The notes under the pieces: model-generated
The model's input: the letters and a program-made list of their open reading frames with translations, nothing else
Databases searched by the model: none
Told to the model about the DNA's origin: nothing
Assembly (NCBI RefSeq): GCF_011947195.1
Contig: NZ_JAATVY010000002.1
Coordinates: forward strand, 62,001-126,000
Direction: 5' to 3'
From: Planosporangium thailandense
Lineage (GTDB): Bacteria > Actinomycetota > Actinomycetes > Mycobacteriales > Micromonosporaceae
DNA: 64,000 bases
Position numbers and translations under genes: made by a program
Shown here: positions 10,310 through 18,906 of the stretch, piece after piece
Layout of the letters: every line of letters starts with the position of its first letter
How positions within the stretch are numbered: the stretch's first letter is position 1

Positions 10310-12355
10310 GTGACTGCTCAAGTGGTACGGCGGATGCGGCTTCCCGCCGACCATAGCTCCCCCGGCGCCGCCCGCGCCGCTGTCCGGTCCGTGCTCGCCG
10401 AGGCGGGCCTCACCGATGTTCTCGACGAGGCCCTGCTGCTCACCACGGAGCTGGCGACCAACGCGGTGGTGCATGCGCGTACCTCCTTCGACGTCGAGGT
10501 CACCGCCGACGCCGACACGGTCACCGTCACCGTCATGGATTTCCACGCCGGGCCGATCACCCACAACTACTCGAAAAAGAAGCCGAACAGTTCCACCCGT
10601 CCGATTGAACAGCTTGAGGAGCGCGGTCGGGGTCTGCTGCTCGTGGATCAGCTCGCCACGTACTGGGGCACCCTGCACTACCCGGACCGCAAGGGGGTGT
10701 GGTTCCGGCTGGACCGCGCAGGCGCGGCCGCCGTCACCGCTCCGCCCGCGACGCCGGCGTCACCGCCTGCCGAAACGGCGCCCCCCGTGGCGTCGCCGTC
10801 CGCCGTGCTCGGCGACACGGACACCGTCAGCATCGACGCCATGAGGTCGATCATCGAGGGCAGCCGCTCCGGCCAGAGCGGGGACATCGCCGACTTCGGC
10901 GAGAAGCTGCTCGGCTGGCTCTGCGCCGTGCTCGGCGCAGAGGGCGGGGCGATCCTCGTGGACCGCGCCGACGGCCGGGGCATGACCACGCTCGCCGACC
11001 ACGGGGCGCCGGTCCCGGGGCGCGGCGGCCTCCGGGTGCCAATAAATGTCGGCCGCCCCTGGCGCGGCGAGCTGGTGTTCACCCAGCCGGTCGGCAGTTT
11101 CGCCGTCGCGCTGCCCGAGATGGCCGCCGACCGCCTCTCGCTCATGCTCGAAAACGACCGGCTCCGGTACACGGACAACCGGCGACGGACCTGGCTGACC
11201 TACCTGGCCGAAGTGAGCGAGCTGCTGGCACAGTCCCTCGACACGGAGCTGACGCTCGCCCTGATTCCCCGGCTCGTCGTCCCACGGCTGGGCCGGTGGT
11301 GCGCCGTGCACGTCGCCGACGGCGGCGGGCTGCGGCTGGCAGCGACCGCACACACCGACGAGTCGGCGACGCCCGAGCTGCAGGAGCTGCTCGCCGAGGC
11401 GTTGCCGCAGCTCGACGACGCGAGGCAGGTGAGCGCGGCCATCCCGTTGCCCACCCCGATCAACGGGCACGCGGTGGCGATGTCCGCGCGCGGCCAGGCG
11501 CTGGGGGTACTGTCGGTCGGCCACGACAGCGCGCACCGGTTGGACGCCGAAGAGCTGGCGATCATCGAAGACGTGGCCCGGCGGGCGGCGCTGGCCATCG
11601 ACAACGCCCGCATCCACGCCGAGCGCCGTCGGGTGGCCGAGGCGCTCCAACGCTCGCTGCTTCCACCGAAGCTGCCGCAGGTCGAGGGCATCGACTTCGG
11701 CGCGGAGTACGTGCCGACCGGTGAAGGCGTGGAGGTCGGCGGCGACTTCTACGACGTGATGGGGCTCGACGACGGACGCTGGCTGGTCGTCGTCGGGGAC
11801 GTCTCCGGCAAGGGGGTGCACGCGGCGACCGTCACGGGCCTGGTCCGTGAGGTCACCCGGACCCTGGTATGCGATGGCCGGCCGCTTCCGGAGGCCCTCG
11901 GCCGGCTGAACGAGACCCTGGTCGAGCGGGGCAACGGCCGTTTCTGCACGCTCGCCCTCGCCGCCGTGACTCCCCGTACGGGAGGCCGCCTCGACGTGTC
12001 GCTCTACCTGGCCGGGCACGACCGGCCGGTGCTGCTGCACACCGACGGCCGGACCTCGTTGGTCGGCGAGTCGGGCACGGCGCTCGGACTGCTCAAGAAG
12101 GTGTCGTTGCCGCAGGCGAAGCTGTCGCTGGCCCGCGGGGAGACGCTCATCTTCTACACCGACGGGGTGACCGAACGCCGGCGCGGGGCCGAGCTGTACG
12201 GCGTGGAGCGGCTGCGCCTGGAGGCGTCCTCGCTCGCCGGCTTCCCCGCCGACGTGGTCGCGGCCCGGCTACGGGCGGCCACGCTCAGCTTCTCGCTGGA
12301 AACACCGCGCGACGACATCGCGATCTTCGCGGTCCGCAACGACGAGGCGAGCTAG
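10310..12355 (+). CDS. SpoIIE-type PP2C phosphatase with N-terminal anti-sigma-like ATPase and GAF domains
   Basis: A 681-residue multidomain protein. Residues 10-135 form an RsbW-like ATPase fold with the N box ELATNAVVHA (Asn51) and a G2 box ERGRGLLLV. The G1 box reads DFHAG, not the usual DxGxG, so ATP binding may be altered. GAF-like regions follow (about 185-285 and 300-445), then a SpoIIE phosphatase domain (about 455-680) with metal-binding aspartates in GGDFYD, GDVSGKG and DDIAIF. The likely role is dephosphorylation of a STAS antagonist such as the one at 4845. The GTG start at 10310 has GGGGAGA upstream. It is divergent from the hybrid kinase. Confidence 0.9.
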   Translation: MTAQVVRRMRLPADHSSPGAARAAVRSVLAEAGLTDVLDEALLLTTELATNAVVHARTSFDVEVTADADTVTVTVMDFHAGPITHNYSKKKPNSSTRPIEQLEERGRGLLLVDQLATYWGTLHYPDRKGVWFRLDRAGAAAVTAPPATPASPPAETAPPVASPSAVLGDTDTVSIDAMRSIIEGSRSGQSGDIADFGEKLLGWLCAVLGAEGGAILVDRADGRGMTTLADHGAPVPGRGGLRVPINVGRPWRGELVFTQPVGSFAVALPEMAADRLSLMLENDRLRYTDNRRRTWLTYLAEVSELLAQSLDTELTLALIPRLVVPRLGRWCAVHVADGGGLRLAATAHTDESATPELQELLAEALPQLDDARQVSAAIPLPTPINGHAVAMSARGQALGVLSVGHDSAHRLDAEELAIIEDVARRAALAIDNARIHAERRRVAEALQRSLLPPKLPQVEGIDFGAEYVPTGEGVEVGGDFYDVMGLDDGRWLVVVGDVSGKGVHAATVTGLVREVTRTLVCDGRPLPEALGRLNETLVERGNGRFCTLALAAVTPRTGGRLDVSLYLAGHDRPVLLHTDGRTSLVGESGTALGLLKKVSLPQAKLSLARGETLIFYTDGVTERRRGAELYGVERLRLEASSLAGFPADVVAARLRAATLSFSLETPRDDIAIFAVRNDEAS

Positions 12356-12846
12356 GCAGGGCGGGTGGCCTGCGACCGTAGCCCCTGCAGCACCACGGCG
12401 ACGTCCTCACAGGGTGCGCTCAGCTCGTACCCGCTGAACAGGTGCAGCGAGTCGCCCGCGTCGATCTCCAGGAGCTGGCTGCGGACGCCGAGGCGGTGCC
12501 GCTCGTCCACCCGGATCCGCTCGATGCTCGCCCAGGGCAGGTGGCGGTGGCCGGCGAAGCCGGTGACGACGGTCACACCACCGGCGTCGGCGGCGAGCCG
12601 GACGGGCGCCATCAGGTCACGCAGGGCGAAGGCAGCGAGGGCGGCCGCCGCGACCAGTGCGACCACCAGGCCGGCCAGGTCGGCTCCGAACAGCGCGGCC
12701 AGCCCGAGGAACACCACCGCAACCGCGATCTTCAGCCCGGTCAGCCGCCCGTTGACCCGCCAGCGCAGCTCTCCCGCCGGTCCGGGCCGGTCGGACCGCC
12801 CGCCCGAGTCACCCTCGTCGGGCATCCACGGCGTACGTAACTCCAC
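12352..12846 (-). CDS. PH-domain membrane protein
   Basis: About 164 residues: a short charged N-terminus, two adjacent hydrophobic segments (roughly residues 45-90) and a C-terminal bacterial PH-like domain with the pattern VTVVTGFAGHRHLPWASIERIRVD. Function unknown; family members are typically small membrane-associated proteins. The GTG at 12846 was chosen because the box CATCCT lies exactly six bases upstream, a leaderless layout seen repeatedly in this window; no Shine-Dalgarno is visible. The stop overlaps that of the convergent phosphatase gene. Confidence 0.72.
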   Translation of the reverse strand: MELRTPWMPDEGDSGGRSDRPGPAGELRWRVNGRLTGLKIAVAVVFLGLAALFGADLAGLVVALVAAAALAAFALRDLMAPVRLAADAGGVTVVTGFAGHRHLPWASIERIRVDERHRLGVRSQLLEIDAGDSLHLFSGYELSAPCEDVAVVLQGLRSQATRPA

Positions 12847-12924
12847 CGCCCAAGGATGGCACGGGTATGGACCCACGAGGGCCTGGCGGAGGTACGATCG
12901 GAAGACCCTACTGAGGAGTAACAA

Positions 12925-14130
12925 ATGCGGGACGCGGTGATCGTCGGGGCCATTCGGACCCCGGTGGGCCGACGCAAGGGCGGCCTGTCACACATCCACC
13001 CGGTGGACCTGTCCGGTCATGTCCTGTCCGCCCTCGCCGAGCGCACCGGCTTCGATCCGGCAGACGTCGACGACGTGGTGTGGGGCTGCGTGTCGCAGGT
13101 GGGTGAGCAGTCCTGGAACGTGGGCCGCAGCGCCGTGCTCGCCGCCGGGTGGCCCGAGTCGGTGCCCGGCACCACGATCGACCGCCAGTGCGGGTCCAGC
13201 CAGCAGGCCGTCCACTTCGCCGCGGGCGCGGTGATCGCCGGCCACGCCGACCTCGTGATCGCCGGTGGTGTCGAGTCGATGACCCGGGTACCGATGGGCT
13301 CGTCGGCGGTGGGCGGACAGTCAGGGCCGCCCGGCGAAGCTGCGAGGGCCGGACTGTCCGTAGGTATGCCCTTCGGCGACCGGGTCCGGGCGCGCTACGC
13401 CGGCAAGGAGGGGTACGCCGACGGCGAGATCGCCCCATTCAACCAGGGTGTCGGGGCCGAGATGATCGCCGCCCGCTGGGGCTTCTCGCGACAGCAGCTC
13501 GACGAGTACGCCCTCGAAAGCCACGCCCGCGCGGCGAAGGCCTCCGATGCCGGCGACTTCGTTCCGGAGATCGCCCCGATCGACGACGTCACCGCCGACG
13601 AGGGCATCCGGCGCGACACCTCGCTGGCGGCGCTGGGCTCCCTGAAGACCCCGTTCAAGGCGGACGGCGTCGTCACCGCGGGCTCGGCGTCGCAGATCTC
13701 CGACGGCGCCGCCGCGCTCGCGATCACCACCAGCGAATGGGCCGCAGCCCACGGCCTGACCCCGCTCGCGCGCGTCCACACCGCCGTCGTGGCCGGCGAC
13801 GACCCGGTCATCATGCTGACCGGACCGATCCCGGCCACCGCGAAGGCGCTCAAGCGCGCCGGTCTGTCCATCAACGACATCGGCGCGTACGAGGTGAACG
13901 AGGCGTTCGCCCCGGTGCCGCTGGCGTGGCTGGCCGAGACCGGCGCCGACCCGGCCCGGCTCAACCCGCGCGGCGGCGCGATCGCCCTCGGCCACCCGCT
14001 CGGCGGTTCGGGCGCCCGGCTGATGACCACGCTGGTGCACCACATGCGCGACAACGGCATCCGGTACGGCCTGCAGACCATGTGCGAGGGCGGCGGGATG
14101 GCCAACGCGACCATCCTCGAACTCCTCTAG
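12925..14130 (+). CDS. Thiolase (acetyl-CoA C-acyltransferase)
   Basis: A 401-residue thiolase that cleaves 3-ketoacyl-CoA or condenses acyl-CoAs. The nucleophile Cys89 is in DRQCGSSQQ, His357 in GHPLGGSG and Cys387 in the MCEGGG motif; all three catalytic groups are present. The sequence style (GAIRTPVGRRKGG, QVGEQSWNVGR) resembles FadA5-like and related actinobacterial thiolases, but the chain length or sterol specificity cannot be told. A clear GAGGAG precedes the ATG. No other beta-oxidation gene adjoins it; the nearest is the acyl-CoA dehydrogenase at 35964. Confidence 0.93.
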   Translation: MRDAVIVGAIRTPVGRRKGGLSHIHPVDLSGHVLSALAERTGFDPADVDDVVWGCVSQVGEQSWNVGRSAVLAAGWPESVPGTTIDRQCGSSQQAVHFAAGAVIAGHADLVIAGGVESMTRVPMGSSAVGGQSGPPGEAARAGLSVGMPFGDRVRARYAGKEGYADGEIAPFNQGVGAEMIAARWGFSRQQLDEYALESHARAAKASDAGDFVPEIAPIDDVTADEGIRRDTSLAALGSLKTPFKADGVVTAGSASQISDGAAALAITTSEWAAAHGLTPLARVHTAVVAGDDPVIMLTGPIPATAKALKRAGLSINDIGAYEVNEAFAPVPLAWLAETGADPARLNPRGGAIALGHPLGGSGARLMTTLVHHMRDNGIRYGLQTMCEGGGMANATILELL

Positions 14131-15773
14131 GGCAGCTCGACCCGGGTGGTCGGCCAGTACACCCGATACCGGCCAACCACCCGGAGCGGCGCGTCCGACC
14201 CTTCCTGCGCGCGCAGGTAGGCGCGAAACCGGGTGTCCGGCACCGTACCCGCGACGAACACGTACGCCGGGCGGCTGTCGACGGCCACCGCCACCCGGTA
14301 GGGCAGGTACCGGTCGAACCCCGGCCGGAGCGTGTCGTCGAGCACCGCGCAGGTGATCGACTCCCCGGTGTCGAAGCTGACCCGGTTGCAGGTCCAGTAG
14401 CCGGCGTAGAGGTGCCGCACGCCGGCGGCCCGCAGCGCCTCGACCAGGTGTCGCTGGTCGCGCCCGTCAGCGCGGGCGTCGGCCACCGCGGACGTCACGA
14501 CCGCCGTGGTGGTCACCGCCATCGCGACGACGACGAGGGCGAGTGCCGCGCCACCTGTGGCGACCCGTACCCGCACCCGGCCGGCGCCCTGTTCCCACAG
14601 CCGCCACAGCGGCCAGAGAATCGCCGGCACCGACACCGGCAGGCAACACAGGTACCGCCCGCTCTCCATCGGGGTGAGCCCCGCCGCCGGACTGCGCGTG
14701 TACGCGACGATGCTGAGCAGCGCACCCAACGCCAGCGCGAGCCGGACGAGCTGTCGGGCCCGTTCGGGGTGCGCCGCCGGCTCGGCGGGCCGTCCCCCGG
14801 ACCGGCGCAGGGCGCGTACGGCCAGCACCGCGCTCGCGACGAGCAACGCCAGGCACACCGGCGCCCAGGCCCGCTGCCAGGGCTGGCACACGCCCGGACC
14901 GCACATGCCCGAACTGAGCGGAACCCCCATGAGCGTCCCGCCGCCGAGCCGCTGGAGCAGCGGTACGGCCGGCCCGTCGTTCTGCCGGAGGAAGATCGAC
15001 AGGGAGTCGTCCCCCGGCGCGGGATGCAGGTTGTACCCGATGAGCGGGCCGGCCCCGACCACGAGCCCCGCGAGCAGCCAGGCGCCCATCCGTCCGGCCA
15101 GCTCCCGCCCCGCACAGGCCACGAGGACACCCGCCGCGACCAGCACGTACGGCACGACCACGAGGTGTTCCCAGAGGATCAGGCCGGCGACCAGCCCCCA
15201 CAGGAAGAAGCCGGCGGCGCGCCGACGGCGCCAGCCCGTCGCGAGCGCGTACGCCAGCAGGAGCAGCACGGCGGCGGCGGGCTTGACCTCCATCGTGCCG
15301 CCGTGGGCGATCAACTGGTCCTTCAGCACCCGGTCGGAGCCGAGCGCGAGCACGCCGACGACGAGCACCGCGAACCAGGCGTTGTAGGTCGCCGCGACGA
15401 GCCGGTACATCGCGACGAGAAAGCCCACGTAGAGCGCGATCAACGGCAGCCGCAGCAGCAACGTGGACGGCCCGCCGACGGCCAGCAGCGGCGCGGCCAG
15501 ATACGACTCGATCGTGCCCATGTAGTGCTGGCCGTAGAAGAAGATCGGAAAGTCCCGGCCGGTCGCGATGTGCAGGGCGCCCAGCCCGACGGTCGCCTCG
15601 TCGCTGTCCGCGCGCGGGTAGCCCGCCACGATGAGGACCAGGCGGAACGCGACCCCGAGCGCGCCGAGCACGGTGGCGACGATGGCCGGTCGGCGCAGCC
15701 AGGGACGACGCCGGGGCGGCGGCGGGTTGAGGTCGACGCGCTCACCCGCGAGGGACGCCGGCGCGTTCTGCAA
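14127..15773 (-). CDS. GT-C-type membrane glycosyltransferase
   Basis: A 548-residue polytopic protein with about a dozen hydrophobic segments. The first outer loop carries the acidic motif RADSDEA, placed like the catalytic acidic pair of GT39/GT-C enzymes that use lipid-linked sugars. A soluble C-terminal part (about residues 440-548) follows. Acceptor and sugar are unknown. The start is a TTG at 15773 with AAGGAG about 11 bases upstream. It is convergent with the thiolase, the two stops overlapping by four bases. Confidence 0.78.
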   Translation of the reverse strand: MQNAPASLAGERVDLNPPPPRRRPWLRRPAIVATVLGALGVAFRLVLIVAGYPRADSDEATVGLGALHIATGRDFPIFFYGQHYMGTIESYLAAPLLAVGGPSTLLLRLPLIALYVGFLVAMYRLVAATYNAWFAVLVVGVLALGSDRVLKDQLIAHGGTMEVKPAAAVLLLLAYALATGWRRRRAAGFFLWGLVAGLILWEHLVVVPYVLVAAGVLVACAGRELAGRMGAWLLAGLVVGAGPLIGYNLHPAPGDDSLSIFLRQNDGPAVPLLQRLGGGTLMGVPLSSGMCGPGVCQPWQRAWAPVCLALLVASAVLAVRALRRSGGRPAEPAAHPERARQLVRLALALGALLSIVAYTRSPAAGLTPMESGRYLCCLPVSVPAILWPLWRLWEQGAGRVRVRVATGGAALALVVVAMAVTTTAVVTSAVADARADGRDQRHLVEALRAAGVRHLYAGYWTCNRVSFDTGESITCAVLDDTLRPGFDRYLPYRVAVAVDSRPAYVFVAGTVPDTRFRAYLRAQEGSDAPLRVVGRYRVYWPTTRVELP

Positions 15774-15864
15774 CAGCCCGCTGCTCCTTCCGAAGACGAC
15801 GGCAACCTCGCGGCCTGTGTGTGGAGCGATCGACGGGAAGCATATGGCAATCGGCGGGCACCGT

Positions 15865-15894
15865 GTGTCCCTGAGCGCCGTGTCCCTGAGCGCC
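15865..15894 (+). repeat. Tandem 15-bp duplication in an intergenic region
   Basis: GTGTCCCTGAGCGCC occurs twice in direct succession in the 233-bp gap between the glycosyltransferase and dimethylargininase genes. No function is apparent. The rest of the gap holds only the glycosyltransferase ribosome site. Confidence 0.8.
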
Positions 15895-16006
15895 GTCGGT
15901 ACGCCAGGCGCGACCGACGGTCGGTTCCCCTCGGGGGACGGAAATCACCGCGCCGACCGGCGCGATGTTTCGCCGACCGCACGCCGGCGAGGACAGTCGA
16001 TCAGCG

Positions 16007-16837
16007 TCAGGGTCGCAGCTCGGCGATGCAGCACTTCACGCTGCCGCCGCCCTTCTTCAGCTCCGACAGCTCGACCGGGACGGGCGCGTACCCGGCGGCC
16101 CGCAGCTTCGCCGCCAGCCCGCTCGCCGCGCTGTTCAGTACGACGTTGCGTCCGTCGCTGACGAGGTTGAGCCCGAACGCGAGGGCGTCTTCCTCGTCCG
16201 CGATCACCGCCGACGGGAACAGTTGGCGCAGGATCGCCTGCGACGCGTCCGAGAACGCCCCGGGGTAGTAGACGATGTTGCCGTCGTCGAGGGCCGCGAG
16301 GGCCACGTCGAGGTGGTAGAAGCGGGGGTCGACCAGGCGCAGCGAGATAGCGGGGCGCCCGAGCGCCTCCTGCGCCTCGGCATGTGCCGCCGGAGCGGTA
16401 CGGAACCCGTAGCCGGCGAGGATCAGGCCTCCGTAGGCGGCCGGCAGGTACGCGAAGTCGCCCTCGCCCTCGTTGATCTCGGCCGGTTCGACGAACCGCC
16501 AGGACCGCGCCGCCTCGTAGAACGCGCGGTGGGCGGTCGCCTCCGCGGCCCGCTGCGGGTACCGGAACCGGGCGCCGTAGACCACGCCGTCAACGCTGAA
16601 CGCGCCGTTGGCCGCGTACACCATGTCCGGCAGCCCGGGCTCCGGCGGGAGCACGTGAACGGCGTGGCCGAGCCGCACCAGCGTCTCGCGCAGCAGTTGC
16701 CACTGCTTGAGGGCGAGCTCGGTGTCCACGGGAGCGGACGTGTCCATCCAGGGGTTGATGGCGTACTCCACCGCGAAGTGCTCCGGCGGGCACATCAGAT
16801 AGATCCGGCTGCGCGCCTTCCGCTCCTGAGGGTTCAC
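16007..16837 (-). CDS. ddaH: Dimethylargininase-like amidinotransferase-fold hydrolase
   Basis: About 276 residues of the pentein fold. Members hydrolyse N-methylated arginine to citrulline and methylamines; actinobacterial homologues are commonly named DDAH. Features include NPWMDT near the N-terminus, the acidic EGEGDF segment, the conserved histidine in FYHLDVAL and the nucleophile in GSVKCCIAEL close to the end. The GTG at 16837 precedes the homologous core; an in-frame extension upstream would run into the Lrp gene and is rejected. It is divergent from an Lrp/AsnC regulator, which probably controls it. Confidence 0.82.
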   Translation of the reverse strand: MNPQERKARSRIYLMCPPEHFAVEYAINPWMDTSAPVDTELALKQWQLLRETLVRLGHAVHVLPPEPGLPDMVYAANGAFSVDGVVYGARFRYPQRAAEATAHRAFYEAARSWRFVEPAEINEGEGDFAYLPAAYGGLILAGYGFRTAPAAHAEAQEALGRPAISLRLVDPRFYHLDVALAALDDGNIVYYPGAFSDASQAILRQLFPSAVIADEEDALAFGLNLVSDGRNVVLNSAASGLAAKLRAAGYAPVPVELSELKKGGGSVKCCIAELRP

Positions 16838-16869
16838 GATGATTAAGAGTAGGTACGCTGATCTGACAT

Positions 16870-16887
16870 CAACAGTCGAAGTTGTTG
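16870..16887. promoter_or_regulatory. Inverted repeat in the ddaH-lrp intergenic region
   Basis: CAACA and TGTTG are separated by eight bases between the two divergent starts. A minus-strand TACTCT (16846-16851) eight bases before the ddaH GTG is a candidate -10. Lrp-family proteins bind degenerate palindromes of about this size, so this may be the regulator's own site. Confidence 0.45.
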
Positions 16888-16911
16888 CGTTGCGAGGGCA
16901 GTTCGTTGCAG

Positions 16912-17367
16912 ATGGACGCCACAGATCAGCAGATTGTTGCGTCACTCACCAGTGACGCCAGAGCCTCGTACGCCGACATCGGCGCCAAGGTGTCGCTGTC
17001 CGCACCGGCCGTGAAGCGGCGCGTCGACCGGTTGCGGGCGGCAGGTGTCATCAGGGGATTCACGGCCGTCATCGACCCGGCCGCGCTGGGCTGGACGACC
17101 GAGGCGTTCGTCGAGCTGTTCTGTACCGGCCGGACGACACCGGCTCAGCTCGCCGTGATGGCGCGCAAGGACCCCGCCGTCGTGGGGGCGTACACGGTCT
17201 CCGGCGAGGCCGACGCGCTCGTCCACCTGCGCGCGGCCGACATCGCCCACCTCGAGCAGGCGCTCGAACGGCTGCGCGCGGAGCCGTTCGTGACGTCGAC
17301 CCGAAGCATGATCGTGCTGTCCCGGCTGATCGACCCGGTGCCCGCGTCGCCGCCGACCGGCGACTGA
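16912..17367 (+). CDS. Lrp/AsnC-family transcriptional regulator
   Basis: A 151-residue protein with an N-terminal helix-turn-helix (MDATDQQIVASL to RRVDRLRAAGVIRGF) and a C-terminal ligand-binding domain (AYTVSGEADALVHLRA). It probably senses an amino acid or related metabolite and controls the divergent dimethylargininase gene. The ATG at 16912 is the family-typical start. A TTG two codons upstream (16906) has better spacing (seven bases) from GAGGG at 16894-16898 and may be used instead. Confidence 0.9.
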   Translation: MDATDQQIVASLTSDARASYADIGAKVSLSAPAVKRRVDRLRAAGVIRGFTAVIDPAALGWTTEAFVELFCTGRTTPAQLAVMARKDPAVVGAYTVSGEADALVHLRAADIAHLEQALERLRAEPFVTSTRSMIVLSRLIDPVPASPPTGD

Positions 17368-17433
17368 CATCTCTGGGATGTTGGACACCTCACGGTGTCA
17401 TAGGCCCGTCAGGTGTCCAAGATCGCCGAAGGG

Positions 17434-18525
17434 CTACAGGTACATGCCCGTGTTCTCGGCGTCGCCGCGCCTGATCGCCGGCTTGTCGCCCTCGCCGAAG
17501 AACCTCTTGCCGCCGAACTCGCCGTGCAGCCGGTCGTCCAGCTCGTCGGCGAGGCCGGTCATGACCTGGACCGCGAGCATCAGGTGGGTGGGCTGAAAGT
17601 CCCGGCCGAACACCGGCACCGACGCCCACACGGTGTCGTTGGTGCAGTACAGCCGGCCGATCGGCATCCGGTTGGTCAGCTCGGACAGCTTGACGTAGAG
17701 CCGCTCGGTCGGCTCGACCTCGGTCAGGACCGGGGAGAACACGTCGATCAGCGGCGGGTTGTCGCGTACCCGCACGAAGACCATCGCCGAGCCGGCCCGG
17801 ATGCCGATGTCGCCGTCGGGGTCCACCGACAGCGCGTCCGGCGTCGTCTTGAGCAGCGTCGCGACCACCGCCGCCACCTGGTCGGCGAGCGGCAGCCGGA
17901 CCAGGTCCTCGCCGAACCGGGCCAGCGCCCGGTCGGTGGCGGCCTCGTCACTCAGGTCGCCCGGTTCGTCGACGGCCAGCGGCCGCGCGGCGCCCAACGC
18001 CGGGACCGGCACGGCCGTACCGTCGGCGTCGCTCGCGGCGTACGTGAGAAACGCCGGATGCGGCGCGCCGTACACGTCACGCAGCGTCCGGGAGACGATG
18101 ACCGCAAGCCGACCGGAGTCGGAGGCGGGCAGCCGCAGGCCGAAGAAGTCCCGGGAGGCGTCCAGCACCCCGGGAGGCGACCAGCCCAACGCGACCAGGG
18201 CGCCGATCGCGGCGCGATCGAGCCGGTACCCCTCGGGCAGCAGGGCGTTGCCTACCGCCGCCGCGGTCAGCGCACCGGACTCGCCGGCGGTGACGCGGAC
18301 CTCGTACACGGCGTCGCCGGTGCCCGAGGCGGTCGGGTCGAGGGTGATGTCGAGGACCGTGCCGGGCGCCAACTGCGGGAAGGCAATGGCGAGCGCACGG
18401 GCGAAGTCCTGCCACGCCTCCCGCACCTTGGCCTTCAGGTCCGCGCCGGCGCTCGTGTCCTCCACATCGAGCAGCAGCCCTTCTGCGGGCAGCGGAGCGG
18501 TCGCGTCCGTCGGCTCAGCGGTCAT
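17434..18525 (-). CDS. TY-Chap/YbjN-like protein of unknown function
   Basis: A 363-residue soluble protein without signal or membrane segment. Its C-terminal half (about residues 210-345) looks like the YbjN / type III secretion chaperone-like fold found in actinobacterial TY-Chap proteins, with alternating strands and the segment VFSPVLTEVEPTERLYVKLSELTNRMPIGRLY (split as VFSPVLTEVEPT and KLSELTNRMP). The N-terminal half resembles a second copy. The ATG at 18525 has GGGAGGGAGGCG just upstream. No neighbour suggests a partner. Confidence 0.65.
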   Translation of the reverse strand: MTAEPTDATAPLPAEGLLLDVEDTSAGADLKAKVREAWQDFARALAIAFPQLAPGTVLDITLDPTASGTGDAVYEVRVTAGESGALTAAAVGNALLPEGYRLDRAAIGALVALGWSPPGVLDASRDFFGLRLPASDSGRLAVIVSRTLRDVYGAPHPAFLTYAASDADGTAVPVPALGAARPLAVDEPGDLSDEAATDRALARFGEDLVRLPLADQVAAVVATLLKTTPDALSVDPDGDIGIRAGSAMVFVRVRDNPPLIDVFSPVLTEVEPTERLYVKLSELTNRMPIGRLYCTNDTVWASVPVFGRDFQPTHLMLAVQVMTGLADELDDRLHGEFGGKRFFGEGDKPAIRRGDAENTGMYL

Positions 18526-18651
18526 GGTCGCCTCCCTCCCCCAAAGCCCACACCCTATCGAGTGGCGTGCGCCAGCCCTGTGCTCGCTCATCGGCGGTGG
18601 GGATGCTCACCTGTTCTCACGGCCGCGCTCACCCTGGGTGGGCGGTCCTGG

Positions 18652-18906
18652 TCACTCCTCGCCCGCGGGATGCTGCTCGGCCCAGCGGGCGGCGAGCTCG
18701 GTGATCGCCGCGGCGGACGCGACCGGGTCGGCGCCACGCCCGACCGCGAGGCCGAACAGGTACGCCGAGACCGGCGCGGCGGGCCGGAGCACCCCGTGGG
18801 CGACGTCACGGGCGATGTCGAGGACCAGCTTGTGCTCGTCGGGGTGGGCCGGGGTCAGCTCCAGCGCCGCCCGTACCTGCGCCGTCCAGTCGTCCAGCAC
18901 GCTCAT
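18652..18906 (-). CDS. DUF6457 family small protein
   Basis: An 84-residue protein beginning MSVLDDWTAQV, with a helical body and the conserved core AAPVSAYLFGLAVG. Homologues usually sit beside molybdenum cofactor genes, as here: its ATG overlaps the mobA stop as ATGA, so the two are translationally coupled. Function unknown; a role in molybdoenzyme assembly is inferred from context only. Confidence 0.75.
   Translation of the reverse strand: MSVLDDWTAQVRAALELTPAHPDEHKLVLDIARDVAHGVLRPAAPVSAYLFGLAVGRGADPVASAAAITELAARWAEQHPAGEE

Noticed and set aside
13149-16268. A 1039-codon plus-strand open frame
   Set aside because: It overlaps thiolase and the antisense of the glycosyltransferase and dimethylargininase genes. 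It is an Arg/Ala/Pro-rich shadow of high-GC coding DNA with no domain.
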